In this document: positions 7,740 to 16,165 of the stretch, piece by piece
Layout: the number at the start of each line of letters is the position of its first letter
Numbering within the stretch: position 1 is the stretch's first letter
From: an uncultured Collinsella sp.
GTDB taxonomy: Bacteria; Actinomycetota; Coriobacteriia; Coriobacteriales; Coriobacteriaceae
Reading direction: 5' to 3'
DNA length: 64,000 bases
Assembly: GCA_934655755.1 (NCBI GenBank)
Contig: CAKUHA010000004.1
Span: 1 to 64,000 of the forward strand
Translations under genes and position numbers: made by a program
Notes under the pieces: model-generated
The model's database searches: none
Seen by the model: the letters and a program-made list of their open reading frames with translations, nothing else
Told to the model about the DNA's origin: nothing

Positions 7740-9341
7740 ATGCAAAAGCAAATCCATGACAGTTCAATCAACCGTGGCCGCGCATGCTCGCTCTCCCACG
7801 GAACGTGGCGTCGCGTGGGCGCCAAGCTCGCCTGTGCAGGGGCCTGCGTGCTCATGGCCGGTCAGCTGCTACTGCCGAGTGTGGCACTCGCCGCCGAATG
7901 GGTCAACGTGGGCGGCACGCAGTACAACAAGGGCGCGGTCGCCGGCGACGAGGCCGGAACCTGGTCCTGGGACGGTGGCGACGACATGAAGCTCAACGGC
8001 TACGACGGCGCCGGCATCAGTGCTCAGGGCAACCTCAATATCGGCGTGACGGGCAATAACACCATCACGGCCGATGCCGGTCAGAGCGCTATTGCTGTTA
8101 AAAACGGCAACCTCGCCATTACCGGCGACGGCACCCTTAATGCGACGGCTCAGAACGATGTTATTGCGGCGGAAGGCGACGGCAATGTCGGCGGCGATGT
8201 GACCATCAGCGGCACCAGCGTCAACGTGACGGCTTCGGGTACATCGGATCATGTGACGGGCATTCGCGCGACGGCCGGCAGCGTGAAGATCGATAAGGGC
8301 GCCGATGTCAAAATCGAGGCGAAATCGGCGGAAGGATCTTGGCGTCCAATGCAGAGCATCTACGGCATCTTTGCCGATAACATTCCCAACAGACACACTG
8401 CTCAGGAAGGCGAGCAGGAAGAGCCGGATTCCTCTTACGAGCGAGGTGCCGATGTCACCATCGATGACGCCAACCTGTCGATTAAGACTTCCGATGCCCC
8501 GTGGGCTTCCGCGTGCATTTATACGGTTGGTATCAAGAAGAGTACCCTCATGAAAATCGTTAACGGAGCCGATGTCGTGCTTTCCGCCGGCAGTGCGGCC
8601 TCGTTCTCGGCGGGCATCGGCGCACGCTCGCAAGACGGTGCGGTGTGGATGCTTGTCGAGAAGTCGAATCTTACGTCTCGAAGTCTATCTGCCGCAAGCA
8701 GCATCGATGCCGCCCGCAATCAAAGTTTTGGAATCATGGCAGAGGCAAACACCAGGTCGGAAACGCCTCGTATCCAGATTTTCAACTCGAAGATCGAGGC
8801 TTCGGGTGCGACTGCGGGAATCTATGCGATCAACCGCAACGTCGTGAATGCGACACTGTTCCATGCCGCGATGATTGATTTGCGAGGAAATGCGACGATT
8901 ACGACTCCGACGGATGGTGCCGTTCGCGATGTGAAAAAGGTTGTCGATACAGGGCAATGGCTGAGTTCCCAGAACGGGCAGGTCATCGGTGTTGCCGGTT
9001 CGTCTGCGATTTCGGATATCGTCGGTTCTGCCGAGGTTGCCCATGATGTGGTGATTAATTTTGGGGACGGGCAGGAGCCGGAACCAGCGCCGGACCCCGA
9101 GCCGACTCCGGACCCCGATCCCATGCCCAATCCCGAGCAGAAGCCTGACCTCAAGCCCGTAGATAAGGACGCAAAGACCACCATGACCGTTGCGACCAAG
9201 ACTGCTGCCGGCGCCAAAAGCGCTTCCGGTGTTCTGGCCGCCACGGGCGACAACGCCGCGACGGGCGCAGCCGCCCTTGGTATCGCCGGTGCGTCCGTCA
9301 TTGGCGCCGGCTTCGTCGCGTCCAAGCGCCGCAAGCGCTAG
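7740..9341 (+). CDS. Sortase-anchored surface protein with repetitive beta-type body
   Basis: 533-residue secreted wall protein. A signal peptide (basic start, hydrophobic core VLMAGQLLLPSVALA) ends near residue 50. The body (about 60-440) is Gly/Asn/Asp-rich with repeated short strands such as GNLNIGVTGNNTI and GNLAITGDGTLN, suggesting a beta-helix or carbohydrate-binding fold. A Pro-Asp-Glu wall-spanning spacer (about 445-470) leads to a sorting signal: LAATG at 499-503, a hydrophobic stretch and a KRRKR tail. LAATG is an unusual variant of LPXTG, so a specific sortase class may be needed. ATG 7740 follows AAGGAGG. The ligand cannot be inferred. Confidence 0.8.
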   Translation: MQKQIHDSSINRGRACSLSHGTWRRVGAKLACAGACVLMAGQLLLPSVALAAEWVNVGGTQYNKGAVAGDEAGTWSWDGGDDMKLNGYDGAGISAQGNLNIGVTGNNTITADAGQSAIAVKNGNLAITGDGTLNATAQNDVIAAEGDGNVGGDVTISGTSVNVTASGTSDHVTGIRATAGSVKIDKGADVKIEAKSAEGSWRPMQSIYGIFADNIPNRHTAQEGEQEEPDSSYERGADVTIDDANLSIKTSDAPWASACIYTVGIKKSTLMKIVNGADVVLSAGSAASFSAGIGARSQDGAVWMLVEKSNLTSRSLSAASSIDAARNQSFGIMAEANTRSETPRIQIFNSKIEASGATAGIYAINRNVVNATLFHAAMIDLRGNATITTPTDGAVRDVKKVVDTGQWLSSQNGQVIGVAGSSAISDIVGSAEVAHDVVINFGDGQEPEPAPDPEPTPDPDPMPNPEQKPDLKPVDKDAKTTMTVATKTAAGAKSASGVLAATGDNAATGAAALGIAGASVIGAGFVASKRRKR

Positions 9342-9378
9342 ATTTTGGTGGCTGCCCTCGGCCTCGTCCTCAGCAAAA

Positions 9379-9675
9379 TCTCAATCTATAACACGTAGCT
9401 GCTCAAAACGGTCCTACCTGTTACAGATTGAGATGAACCGTCTGACTGCCAACCTAATGTCTCGATCTGTAACACCAAACGAGGAATTTGGGTTCCAGAT
9501 GTTACAGATTGAGACAAGCTGACGAGTGTCGGAACAACGTCTCGATCTGTAACGCGTAGCGAGGAATATTGCCTCTTACTGTTACAGATTGAGATGAACG
9601 GGCGGACGCTCGCACAGTGTCTCGATCTGTAACATCTACGGGGCTCTACGGGGCCTACCTGTTACAGATCAAGAC
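9379..9675. repeat. Array of four 55-57-bp hairpin units, ~80-bp period
   Basis: Units at 9379-9433, 9459-9515, 9539-9594 and 9619-9675 each have arms TCTCGATCTGTAAC and GTTACAGATTGAGA around a 27-nt middle that differs in sequence. Spacers of 23-25 nt separate the units. The array lies between the stop of the surface protein and the convergent nfnB gene. A second four-unit array occurs at 51172 and a lone unit at 41666. Confidence 0.9.
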
Positions 9676-9694
9676 AAACCGGCCGGCCAAGCCC

Positions 9695-9737
9695 AAAACC
9701 ACCACAAAGGTGCCTGTCCCCCTTGTGGTGGTGGGGC
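9695..9737. repeat. GGGGACAG-family hairpin
   Basis: AAAACCACCACAAAGG, a TGCCTGTCCC loop and CCTTGTGGTGG form an imperfect long hairpin. It is nearly the same sequence as the terminator at 6395, in the opposite orientation, and is wrapped by short GGCCGG arms. Confidence 0.8.
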
Positions 9738-9745
9738 GGCCGGCA

Positions 9746-9786
9746 TAGAAAAAGTCCCCGCCGGGCGTGTGCTCGACGGGGACTTT
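9746..9786 (-). terminator. Intrinsic terminator of the nfn operon
   Basis: On the minus strand the 10-bp stem AAAGTCCCCG/CGGGGACTTT (9751-9760 with 9777-9786) is followed by a T-run, 29 nt beyond the nfnB stop codon. Confidence 0.85.
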
Positions 9787-9814
9787 GCCGTTTGATGGCT
9801 AGCGCTGTGAGTGA

Positions 9815-11224
9815 TTACTCGCCCAGCAGGCTCTTGGTGATGGAAGCGGCGGCCTTCTTGCCGGCGCCCATCGCCAGAATGACCGTAGCGGCACCGGTGA
9901 CGATGTCGCCGCCGGCCCAGATACGGGGATCGGTGGTCTGGCCGGTCTCCTCGTCGGCGACGATGTAGCCCCACTTGTTGAGCTCCATCTTGCCGCCGAT
10001 CTTGGCAGCGAAGGGGTTGGCGTTGGTGCCGATGGCCGAGATCGCGACATCGCAGGGGATCTCCTCGATGGCGCCCTCGATGGCGACCGGACGACGACGG
10101 CCGGACTCGTCGGGCTCGCCGAGCTCCATCTTCTGGACCTTGACGGCGCACACGGAGCCGTCCTCGCCAGCGACAAACTCAAGCGGGGAGACGAGCGGCA
10201 GAACCTCGACGCCCTCGGCCTTGGCGTGATGCAGCTCGGCGCGACGGCAGGGCATCTCGTCCTCGGTACGGCGATAGGCGATGATGGCGTGCTCGGCGCC
10301 CAGGCGCTTGGCGGTACGGACGGCGTCCATAGCCACGTTGCCGCCACCAAAGACGACGACGTTCTTGCCGTGCTTGGTGGGGGTGTCGTACTCGGGGAAC
10401 TTGTTGGCCTTCATCAGGTTCACGCGGGTGAGGTACTCGTTGGCGAAGAAGACGTTGGGCAGGTTCTCACCGGGGACGTTGAGGAACTTGGGCAGGCCAG
10501 CGCCGGTCGCCACGTAGATGGCGTCGAAGCCCTGCTCGAACAGCTCCTCGGCCGTGGCCATGTTGCCCACGACGGAGTTGTACTCAAACTTGACGCCCAT
10601 GTCCTCCAGGCCGTCAATCTCGCGCTTGACGACCGCCTTGGGCAGACGGAACTCGGGGATGCCGTAGACCAGCACGCCGCCGCCGGTGAAGAAGGCCTCG
10701 AAGACGGTGACGTCAAAGCCGTTACGGGCGAGCTCGCCGGCGCAGGTGATGCCGGACGGGCCGGAGCCGACGACGGCGACCTTCTTGCCGTTCTTGGGGG
10801 CCATCTTGGGCGTGGAGGCGAGCTCGGGGCGGTCACCCAGGAAGCGCTCGAGCTGGCCGATGGCCACGGGCTCGGACTTCTTACCACGGATGCACTTGCC
10901 CTCGCACTGGTTCTCCTGCGGGCAGACGCGGCCGCAGATGGCGGGGAGCATGGAGTCCTCACGGATGGTATCGAGAGCGCCGCCAAAGTCCTTCTCGCGG
11001 ATCTGCTCGATAAAGCGGGGGATGTTGATGTTGACGGGGCAGCCCTCAACGCAGAACGGCTTCTTGCAGTTGAGGCAGCGCTCGGCCTCGGCCAGCGCCA
11101 TCTCCTCGGTGAAGCCCTTGTCGACGGGGCGGAAGTCACAGGCGCGCTCGGCAGCCGGCTCCTCGTTATCCGGGGTGCGGGGCGACTTCATATCGGCAAC
11201 GAAACGACCGTTAACTAGTGGCAT
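9815..11224 (-). CDS. nfnB: NADPH-binding subunit of transhydrogenase NfnAB (GltD-like)
   Basis: 469-residue flavoprotein of the glutamate-synthase small-subunit family. Two iron-sulfur cysteine groups sit at the front (Cys50, 53, 58, 62 and Cys97, 101, 107, 111). An FAD motif VVGSGPSG lies near 152 and an NAD(P) motif VFGGGNVAMDA near 293. Its 5' end overlaps the partner gene by 10 bp. That pairing with a ferredoxin-reductase-like subunit, without any GltB, is the hallmark of NfnAB, which bifurcates NADPH electrons to ferredoxin and NAD+ or runs in reverse. A SudAB-like sulfide dehydrogenase is the alternative name. The role would be balancing ferredoxin, NADH and NADPH during fermentation. 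Confidence 0.85.
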   Translation of the reverse strand: MPLVNGRFVADMKSPRTPDNEEPAAERACDFRPVDKGFTEEMALAEAERCLNCKKPFCVEGCPVNINIPRFIEQIREKDFGGALDTIREDSMLPAICGRVCPQENQCEGKCIRGKKSEPVAIGQLERFLGDRPELASTPKMAPKNGKKVAVVGSGPSGITCAGELARNGFDVTVFEAFFTGGGVLVYGIPEFRLPKAVVKREIDGLEDMGVKFEYNSVVGNMATAEELFEQGFDAIYVATGAGLPKFLNVPGENLPNVFFANEYLTRVNLMKANKFPEYDTPTKHGKNVVVFGGGNVAMDAVRTAKRLGAEHAIIAYRRTEDEMPCRRAELHHAKAEGVEVLPLVSPLEFVAGEDGSVCAVKVQKMELGEPDESGRRRPVAIEGAIEEIPCDVAISAIGTNANPFAAKIGGKMELNKWGYIVADEETGQTTDPRIWAGGDIVTGAATVILAMGAGKKAAASITKSLLGE

Positions 11225-12054
11225 GCGCAGCTCTTTTCCTCATAGGCCTTGAGGGACTCGCCCTCTTCGGAACGGTAAGCGGCCTGGCGGGCACGAAGGT
11301 CATCCCAGTCGACCAGGGTGGCATCGAAGTCGGGGCCGTCGACGCAAGCGAACTTGGTCACGCCGCCCACCTCGACGCGGCAGCAGCCGCACATACCGGT
11401 GCCGTCAACCATGATGGGGTTGAGCGACGCGGTGATGGGGGTGTCGTACTTCTGGGCGGTGAGGGTCGAGAACTTCATCATCGGAACGGGGCCGACGCAG
11501 AAGACCTGGCTCACGGCCTTGTCCTGCAGCAGGCGCTCCAGCGGAGCGGTGACAACGCCCTGCTCGCCGTAGGAACCGTCATCTGTGGTGATGTGGATGT
11601 GGTCCTCGTCGAGGAGCTCGCGGAACTGGTCCTCCATGAGCAGGAGGTCCTTGGTGCGGGCGCCCATGATGGCGTGCACCTCGTGGCCGGTCTCGACCAG
11701 GTGCTTGGCGACCGGGAAGGCAATTGCCAGGCCGACGCCGCCGCCAATGACGGCGCAGGGGCCCTCGGCCATCTCGGTGGGAACGCCCAGCGGGCCCACG
11801 ACGTCGCGCAGCGACTCGCCGGCCTCGTAGGTGGACAGCATCTCGGTGGTCTTGCCGATCACCATGAAGATGAACTCGACCCAGCCCTCGTCACCGTTCC
11901 AGCCGGCCAGGGTAAACGGGACGCGCTCGCCCGTCTCGTTGGCGCGGACCATGAGGAACTGTCCAGCGTGCGCATGTTTGGCGATTGCAGGCGCCTCGAT
12001 GCGGAACTTGAACACCTTCTCCGAGAACTGCGTCTTCTCCAGGATCTTATACAT
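11215..12054 (-). CDS. nfnA: NAD-binding FAD subunit of transhydrogenase NfnAB
   Basis: 279-residue ferredoxin-NADP reductase-like protein (PyrK/SudB family): an FAD domain (GQFLMVRANETGERVPFTLAG), an NAD domain (VIGGGVGLAIAFPVAKHL) and a C-terminal [2Fe-2S] cluster with GMCGCCRVEVGG and a distal ACVDGPDFDA cysteine. The start MYKILEKTQFSEKVF at 12054 is chosen because AGAGAGGGG lies just upstream and the family begins here; the reading frame is open further upstream. It is the first gene of the operon and overlaps nfnB, so the two subunits are translationally coupled. Confidence 0.85.
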   Translation of the reverse strand: MYKILEKTQFSEKVFKFRIEAPAIAKHAHAGQFLMVRANETGERVPFTLAGWNGDEGWVEFIFMVIGKTTEMLSTYEAGESLRDVVGPLGVPTEMAEGPCAVIGGGVGLAIAFPVAKHLVETGHEVHAIMGARTKDLLLMEDQFRELLDEDHIHITTDDGSYGEQGVVTAPLERLLQDKAVSQVFCVGPVPMMKFSTLTAQKYDTPITASLNPIMVDGTGMCGCCRVEVGGVTKFACVDGPDFDATLVDWDDLRARQAAYRSEEGESLKAYEEKSCACH

Positions 12055-12229
12055 AGAACCCCTCTCTTGTAAGGGCTGCCGAACCGTGCCTCCACGGAAA
12101 TGGACGGTAGCCCGAATAAAACCGTACGCGCACAGGCGTTGTGCAAACATACGGTGCAAATTATACCCTCATGGCCATGCTGTTTACGTGTTTCTTCGGC
12201 AGGTGGGAAAACGGTTTATCCCGTCTGAC

Positions 12230-12424
12230 CTACCAAAAAGGGACAGGTTTATTTCGGTCGGTTTTATCAGGCAAAACGGCAAAGGGGCCGGTCTCGCGTT
12301 GCGATGAGACCGGCCCCCTTTGGGGTGTTGCGTATGTATGGCGGCGGGTTGCTTATTGCGATGCGGCCGTTGCGGCGTTTTCGCAGATAAAACCTGCCAA
12401 AACAAACCTGTCCCTAAACGGTAG
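12230..12424. repeat. 39-bp inverted arms (GGGACAG family) enclosing a terminator
   Basis: The left arm 12230-12268 and right arm 12386-12424 are imperfect 39-bp reverse complements, both carrying AGGGACAGGTTT. They surround a strong inner hairpin (12281-12321). The unit lies between the end of pth and the start of nfnA, both on the minus strand. Confidence 0.85.
12281..12321. terminator. Terminator hairpin between pth and nfnA
   Basis: AAAGGGGCCGGTCTC (12281-12295) pairs with GAGACCGGCCCCCTTT (12306-12321) with one bulge. It is placed to end transcription of pth (minus strand). Confidence 0.7.
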
Positions 12425-12426
12425 GT

Positions 12427-13056
12427 TTAGTGCTTGCCGTTGGCGGAGGCGGCGCCGTTGACGTGGTCGCGGGCATAGACCACGCCGTGCACGATTGCCA
12501 GGCCGGCGGCGTCGGCGGCGCGGGCACAGGTGTCCTGGAAATCCTCGGCCTCACGAGCACGCAGCTGCTTGAGCACGTAGTCGGCGACGGCCATCTTGCC
12601 GGGAGGATTGCCGATGCCGGTGCGGATACGGCTAAAGTCGCGACTGCCCATCTTGTCGATGATGGAGCGCAGGCCGTTGTGGCCGGCATGGCCGCCGCCA
12701 ACCTTGACGCGCACGTCGCCAGCGGGAATATCGAGCTCATCGTGAATCACGAGCAGCTCTTCGGCCTTGATCTTGTACTCGCGGCAGAGCTTGGAGATGG
12801 GGCCGCCCGAGGTGTTCATGTACGACTGCGGCTTGACCAGCACGATCTGGCGCTTCCCACCCTCTTCCTCGGGGTCGTTGATGTTGATGAGCGCGACCTC
12901 GGCGCCGGCCTGGTTTTTCCAGTACGTGACGCCGGCCTGACGGGCCAGCTCGTCGATTGCCTTAAAGCCGGCGTTGTGGCGGGTCTCGGCATATTCCTCG
13001 CCAGGGTTGCCAAGCCCGGCAACCATGCGAATCTTAAGCGGCTGTGCAGCTGCCAT
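12427..13056 (-). CDS. pth: Peptidyl-tRNA hydrolase
   Basis: 209-residue Pth, which releases stalled peptides from peptidyl-tRNA so the tRNA can be reused. The core begins VAGLGNPGEEYAETRHNAG, giving the conserved Asn17 and catalytic His27. It continues with KPQSYMNTSG, HDELDIPAGDVRVKVGGGHAGHNGLRSI and RIRTGIGNPPGKMAVADYVL, all family landmarks. The last ~12 residues (VNGAASANGKH) are an unconserved tail. ATG 13056 has AAAGGAC upstream. It is a single gene between two inverted-repeat elements rather than next to the usual ribosomal protein bL25 gene. Confidence 0.93.
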   Translation of the reverse strand: MAAAQPLKIRMVAGLGNPGEEYAETRHNAGFKAIDELARQAGVTYWKNQAGAEVALININDPEEEGGKRQIVLVKPQSYMNTSGGPISKLCREYKIKAEELLVIHDELDIPAGDVRVKVGGGHAGHNGLRSIIDKMGSRDFSRIRTGIGNPPGKMAVADYVLKQLRAREAEDFQDTCARAADAAGLAIVHGVVYARDHVNGAASANGKH

Positions 13057-13170
13057 GTTTGTCCTTTCGTCGATTTGTCGCCTGCTATGGTGAGCGACCC
13101 TGTTGCTGCTGTCAAATGGTGGGCAATTGAGGTTATTTGGGTGCGTTTGGGCGGCCGTCGAAAGCCGAGG

Positions 13171-13374
13171 TGGACAGTTAGTTCAGATACGTATAAAGCT
13201 TGGGCCACCGGATTGCCTAATTCGATGCCGCGGCGCTGTATTGGTGCTCCAGTTAGTCCATATGACGCTGTTTTGAAGTCTACCCGGCCTTCAAATAGGA
13301 CGAATGGTATAGAGATGACTGCAAAATAGCCTAATTCAGTGTGTCTATTTATACGTATCTGAATTAACTGTCCA
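13171..13374. mobile_element. 204-bp terminal-inverted-repeat element, copy 1
   Basis: The ends are TGGACAGTTAGTTCAGATAC... (from 13171) and its reverse complement ending at 13374, matching over about 24 bp with one base changed. No ORF spans it. The interior is unlike that of copy 2, but the length (204 vs 203 bp) and the ends are shared. It looks like a MITE-type or REPIN-type element; no clear target duplication is seen. Confidence 0.75.
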
Positions 13375-13407
13375 GCCCTGCTCGACGGCGCACGGGCGAT
13401 TCGCCGT

Positions 13408-14535
13408 TTAGACCGGCGCAAGGCCGATTCCGGCCCGCAGAGCGTTGAGCCAAGTGGCCTGACGCTTGCGATAGCCCTTGATACGGTAACGGAATCGGAC
13501 TCCCGCGAGTCGATGCATCGTTTGGGCGAAGGCTTCGAGTGCAACAAGGTCTTTCATCTGGTCGCGATTGATAACCAGGACGTGGATGCCCATTGCCTTG
13601 AGGCCATTATTTCGATTGCCATCGTGGATGCGAGCGTTTTGAATCTCATGCCCAATTCCGTTGTATTCGTTGTCGACACCGGCTGCCGGGCAATATAAGT
13701 CGCAGATGGCGTAGGGGATGCCCGAGGACATGTTGACCGCAAGGGTGTCGAAGTCGACTCGATAGTTGAGTAGCAGGCCGCCCATGGGCAGGCTGCAGCA
13801 CCCGAATCCGCCAAAGCGCATGGGCGCTCCGAGAACAGCAAACATTAGGGATTCGGCTGGGGATGCAGATCCGGGTCGGGCAAGTTTGACGGCTGTGCGA
13901 AACGAGGTATATGAGCTGCTTTTTGCGAACCGTGCGATCGCCTCGAGCTCCTCGATGGTCGTGGCTGGCTCGCATTTGTAGTGCGCCTGTTCGTAGCGGG
14001 TTTCATTTTGCTGCTCGGTCACCGACTGGTCGCTCCGGCAATCGAGATCGTTCGTCGCTTCGAAGGTGTCGGCCTTGGGCCAGATGTCGTCATAGGCGAT
14101 GGGGTAGGTTGCCTCGGGCGGAAGAGAATACGTTCCGAGCAGCTCCATGAGAAGCATTAAGGTTTTGGCAACCGATTCATTTTTGGAACACAGCAGCGCC
14201 GTCATGGCAGGGGATGTGGCATAGATGTCAGCCTCGATGTGCATAATCGCCCCTTCGGGAAGCGGGGCAGAGAGAATATGCTGAAGAAGTCGCTTGTCGG
14301 GACGTCTGTTGTCTTCGTTTGAAACGAGAAGATCGAGCAGTTCGGAATCGTCTTCATTCCAGGCATCGAGCATCGAAAGCGCGTCAAAGTCTATGGCGCC
14401 ATTATTGGGGATGCAGTCAGCCAGAGCTTGTGATTGCTGTCCGACGTCGATGGAGTCCCACGGAAGCGCAGAGTAAGCCCGTCGTGCGCGGCGAATCGCG
14501 CGGAGGGCGGAGAGATGTGAAATCACGGTCGTCAT
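13408..14535 (-). CDS. Nuclease-like protein of unknown function
   Basis: 375 residues, no confident family name. The C-terminal quarter has the spacing of a DUF559/Vsr-like PD-(D/E)XK nuclease: Asp279 (CDLYCP), Glu290 in DNEYNG, His296, then HDGNRNNGLKAMGIHVLVINRD, where Arg308 and the following helix and strand fit the fold. The N-terminal ~270 residues are helical and unrecognised, with many charged residues and several cysteines. It stands alone, bracketed by two TIR elements (13171-13374 and 14699-14901), suggesting an accessory gene acquired or mobilised with them. Host defence or DNA repair are both possible; no partner methylase or antitoxin is adjacent. Confidence 0.6.
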   Translation of the reverse strand: MTTVISHLSALRAIRRARRAYSALPWDSIDVGQQSQALADCIPNNGAIDFDALSMLDAWNEDDSELLDLLVSNEDNRRPDKRLLQHILSAPLPEGAIMHIEADIYATSPAMTALLCSKNESVAKTLMLLMELLGTYSLPPEATYPIAYDDIWPKADTFEATNDLDCRSDQSVTEQQNETRYEQAHYKCEPATTIEELEAIARFAKSSSYTSFRTAVKLARPGSASPAESLMFAVLGAPMRFGGFGCCSLPMGGLLLNYRVDFDTLAVNMSSGIPYAICDLYCPAAGVDNEYNGIGHEIQNARIHDGNRNNGLKAMGIHVLVINRDQMKDLVALEAFAQTMHRLAGVRFRYRIKGYRKRQATWLNALRAGIGLAPV

Positions 14536-14698
14536 AACTACAAGGTACTAAGCCGTTGGCGAAACGCGGTCGCCGCGTCGTTCTTTTCGCTCAGTGGGGT
14601 GTTGCGTGCCATGAACGGCTGGGTGTTATGAAGTCGGAGGAATTGGTTGAGGGGATTGCGGGAAATCGAGCTCTACCGCGAGGGTTGACGATAGCTAC

Positions 14699-14901
14699 TG
14701 GACAGTTAATTCAGATACGTATAAGGCATCGCGCGTCCGAGGCGTTTCTAAGGGCCCTCGAGGACGATTTGAGGGTAAATGTGCAGCGGTAATGCTCGAA
14801 AACGATGAGTTTTGGGCGGCATAGCGTCCGCCGAGGAGCTCAGAAAGCTCCGAACGGCCCTTTGGGGCTTTAAATAAATACGTATCTGAACTAACTGTCC
14901 A
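14699..14901. mobile_element. 203-bp terminal-inverted-repeat element, copy 2
   Basis: The same terminal repeats as copy 1 (TGGACAGTTARTTCAGATAC) are in inverted orientation at 14699 and 14901. The interior holds small hairpins (GCGGCATAGCGTCCGCC and GGAGCTCAGAAAGCTCC) and no ORF. With copy 1 it brackets the nuclease-like gene. Confidence 0.75.
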
Positions 14902-14922
14902 GGGCAGGTTGACGAGGAATAG

Positions 14923-14955
14923 AAAAAGGGTCGGAAGCGTGCTTCCGACCCTTTA
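14923..14955 (-). terminator. Intrinsic terminator of prs
   Basis: A near-perfect palindrome, AAAGGGTCGGAAGC with GCTTCCGACCCTTT, flanked on the minus-strand exit side by a T-run, 30 nt after the prs stop. Confidence 0.85.
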
Positions 14956-14986
14956 AAACATCAAAGATGATGCGATGCGCAGTAGA

Positions 14987-15973
14987 CTACAGCGCGAAGT
15001 CGCCGCCGACGAGCGTGGAGACGGGCTCCTCGTGGTAAACGGCGGAGATGGCCTGAGCGAACTCCTCGGCGACCGAGATGGTCTTGATCTTGCCGCCGAC
15101 CTCGACGGGAATGGCATCGGTGACGACGCACTCGACGATGGGGGCGTCGTTCAGGCGCTCGATGGCCGGACCGGAGAAGATGCCGTGGGTGGCGCAGACG
15201 TAGATGTCGCCGGCGCCCATAGCCTTGAGCTCCTTGACGTTGGCGCACAGGGTGCCGGCGGTGTCGATCATGTCGTCGTTGATGACGCAAGTCTTGCCCT
15301 TGATGTCACCGATGATGCCCATGACCTCGGCGGCGTTGTGGCGCGGACGGCCCTTGTGGGCGATGGCCAGGTCGCAGCCAAGCATGTCGGAGAGCTTCTT
15401 GGCGGCCTTGGCGCGGCCCACGTCGGGGGAGACGACGACCAGGTTGTCGGTGTCGAAGTGCATGTCGTTGTAGTACTGGCCAAACAGCGGCAGTGCGGAC
15501 AGGTGGTTAACCGGGATATCGAAGAAGCCCTGGATCTGACCCTGGTGCAGGTCGAGGGTGATGATGCGGTTGACACCGGCGCGCTCGAGCAGGTTGGCGA
15601 CGAGGCGGGCGGTGATGGGCTCGCGCGGGCCGGCCTTGCGGTCCTGGCGGGCATAGCCGTAGTGGGTGATAACGGCGGTGATGGAGCGGGCGGATGCGCG
15701 CTTGGCAGCGTCGGTGGCGATGAGCAGCTCCATGAGCATGTCGTTGACGTTGCCGCCGGCCACGGACTGAATCAGGAAGACGTCGGCGCCGCGGACGGTC
15801 TCGTCGTAGCGGGCGTAAATCTCACCGTTGGCGAACTGCTTTAGCGTAAGGCCCGAAAGCTCGACCCCAAGGTACTCAGCGATCTTCTGAGCGAGGGGAC
15901 GGTTGGAGGAACCGGAATATACGCGGATGGACTTGCGCATATTCTCCGACTTCTCGGGATCATTAATCGGCAT
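14987..15973 (-). CDS. prs: Ribose-phosphate pyrophosphokinase
   Basis: 328-residue PRPP synthetase: ribose 5-phosphate + ATP gives PRPP + AMP, feeding purine, pyrimidine, histidine, tryptophan and NAD synthesis. Landmarks in order are VYSGSSNRPLAQKIAEYLG, FANGEIYARYDETVRGADVFLIQS, HYGYARQDRKAGPREPITARLVANLLERAG, the DLHQGQIQGFF loop and the PRPP-binding loop NDDMIDTAGTL. The length is typical. It follows glmU on the same strand with a 192-bp gap that contains a terminator hairpin, the common actinobacterial/firmicute gene order. Confidence 0.95.
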   Translation of the reverse strand: MPINDPEKSENMRKSIRVYSGSSNRPLAQKIAEYLGVELSGLTLKQFANGEIYARYDETVRGADVFLIQSVAGGNVNDMLMELLIATDAAKRASARSITAVITHYGYARQDRKAGPREPITARLVANLLERAGVNRIITLDLHQGQIQGFFDIPVNHLSALPLFGQYYNDMHFDTDNLVVVSPDVGRAKAAKKLSDMLGCDLAIAHKGRPRHNAAEVMGIIGDIKGKTCVINDDMIDTAGTLCANVKELKAMGAGDIYVCATHGIFSGPAIERLNDAPIVECVVTDAIPVEVGGKIKTISVAEEFAQAISAVYHEEPVSTLVGGDFAL

Positions 15974-16115
15974 TACCCTTCTCCTTTATACATCGAATGC
16001 CATATAGATGCCTTGTTGCATTGTAACCGCGCGACGGGGTTTATCGAGTCTTGATAACGTCTTTACCGTCAACGGACACGAACCGACCACTCATCCGGTC
16101 GCGCAGGTCACGATA

Positions 16116-16148
16116 GAAAAAGGAGCCGCTCCCATGGAACAGCTCCTT
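16116..16148 (-). terminator. Probable terminator of glmU
   Basis: AAGGAGC (16120-16126) pairs with GCTCCTT (16142-16148). On the minus strand a T-run follows. It lies 18 nt beyond the glmU stop, implying that prs also has its own promoter. Confidence 0.6.
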
Positions 16149-16165
16149 AGATGCTTGATAAAACG

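Noticed and set aside
9379..9675. Possible CRISPR array
   Set aside because: Each unit is itself a long palindrome with arms and a 27-nt middle; repeats are not constant direct repeats with unique ~30-nt spacers, arms vary, only four units occur, and there are no cas genes nearby.
13171..14901. A classical composite transposon
   Set aside because: No transposase is encoded in either TIR element and no target-site duplication is visible, so only the paired elements themselves are claimed.
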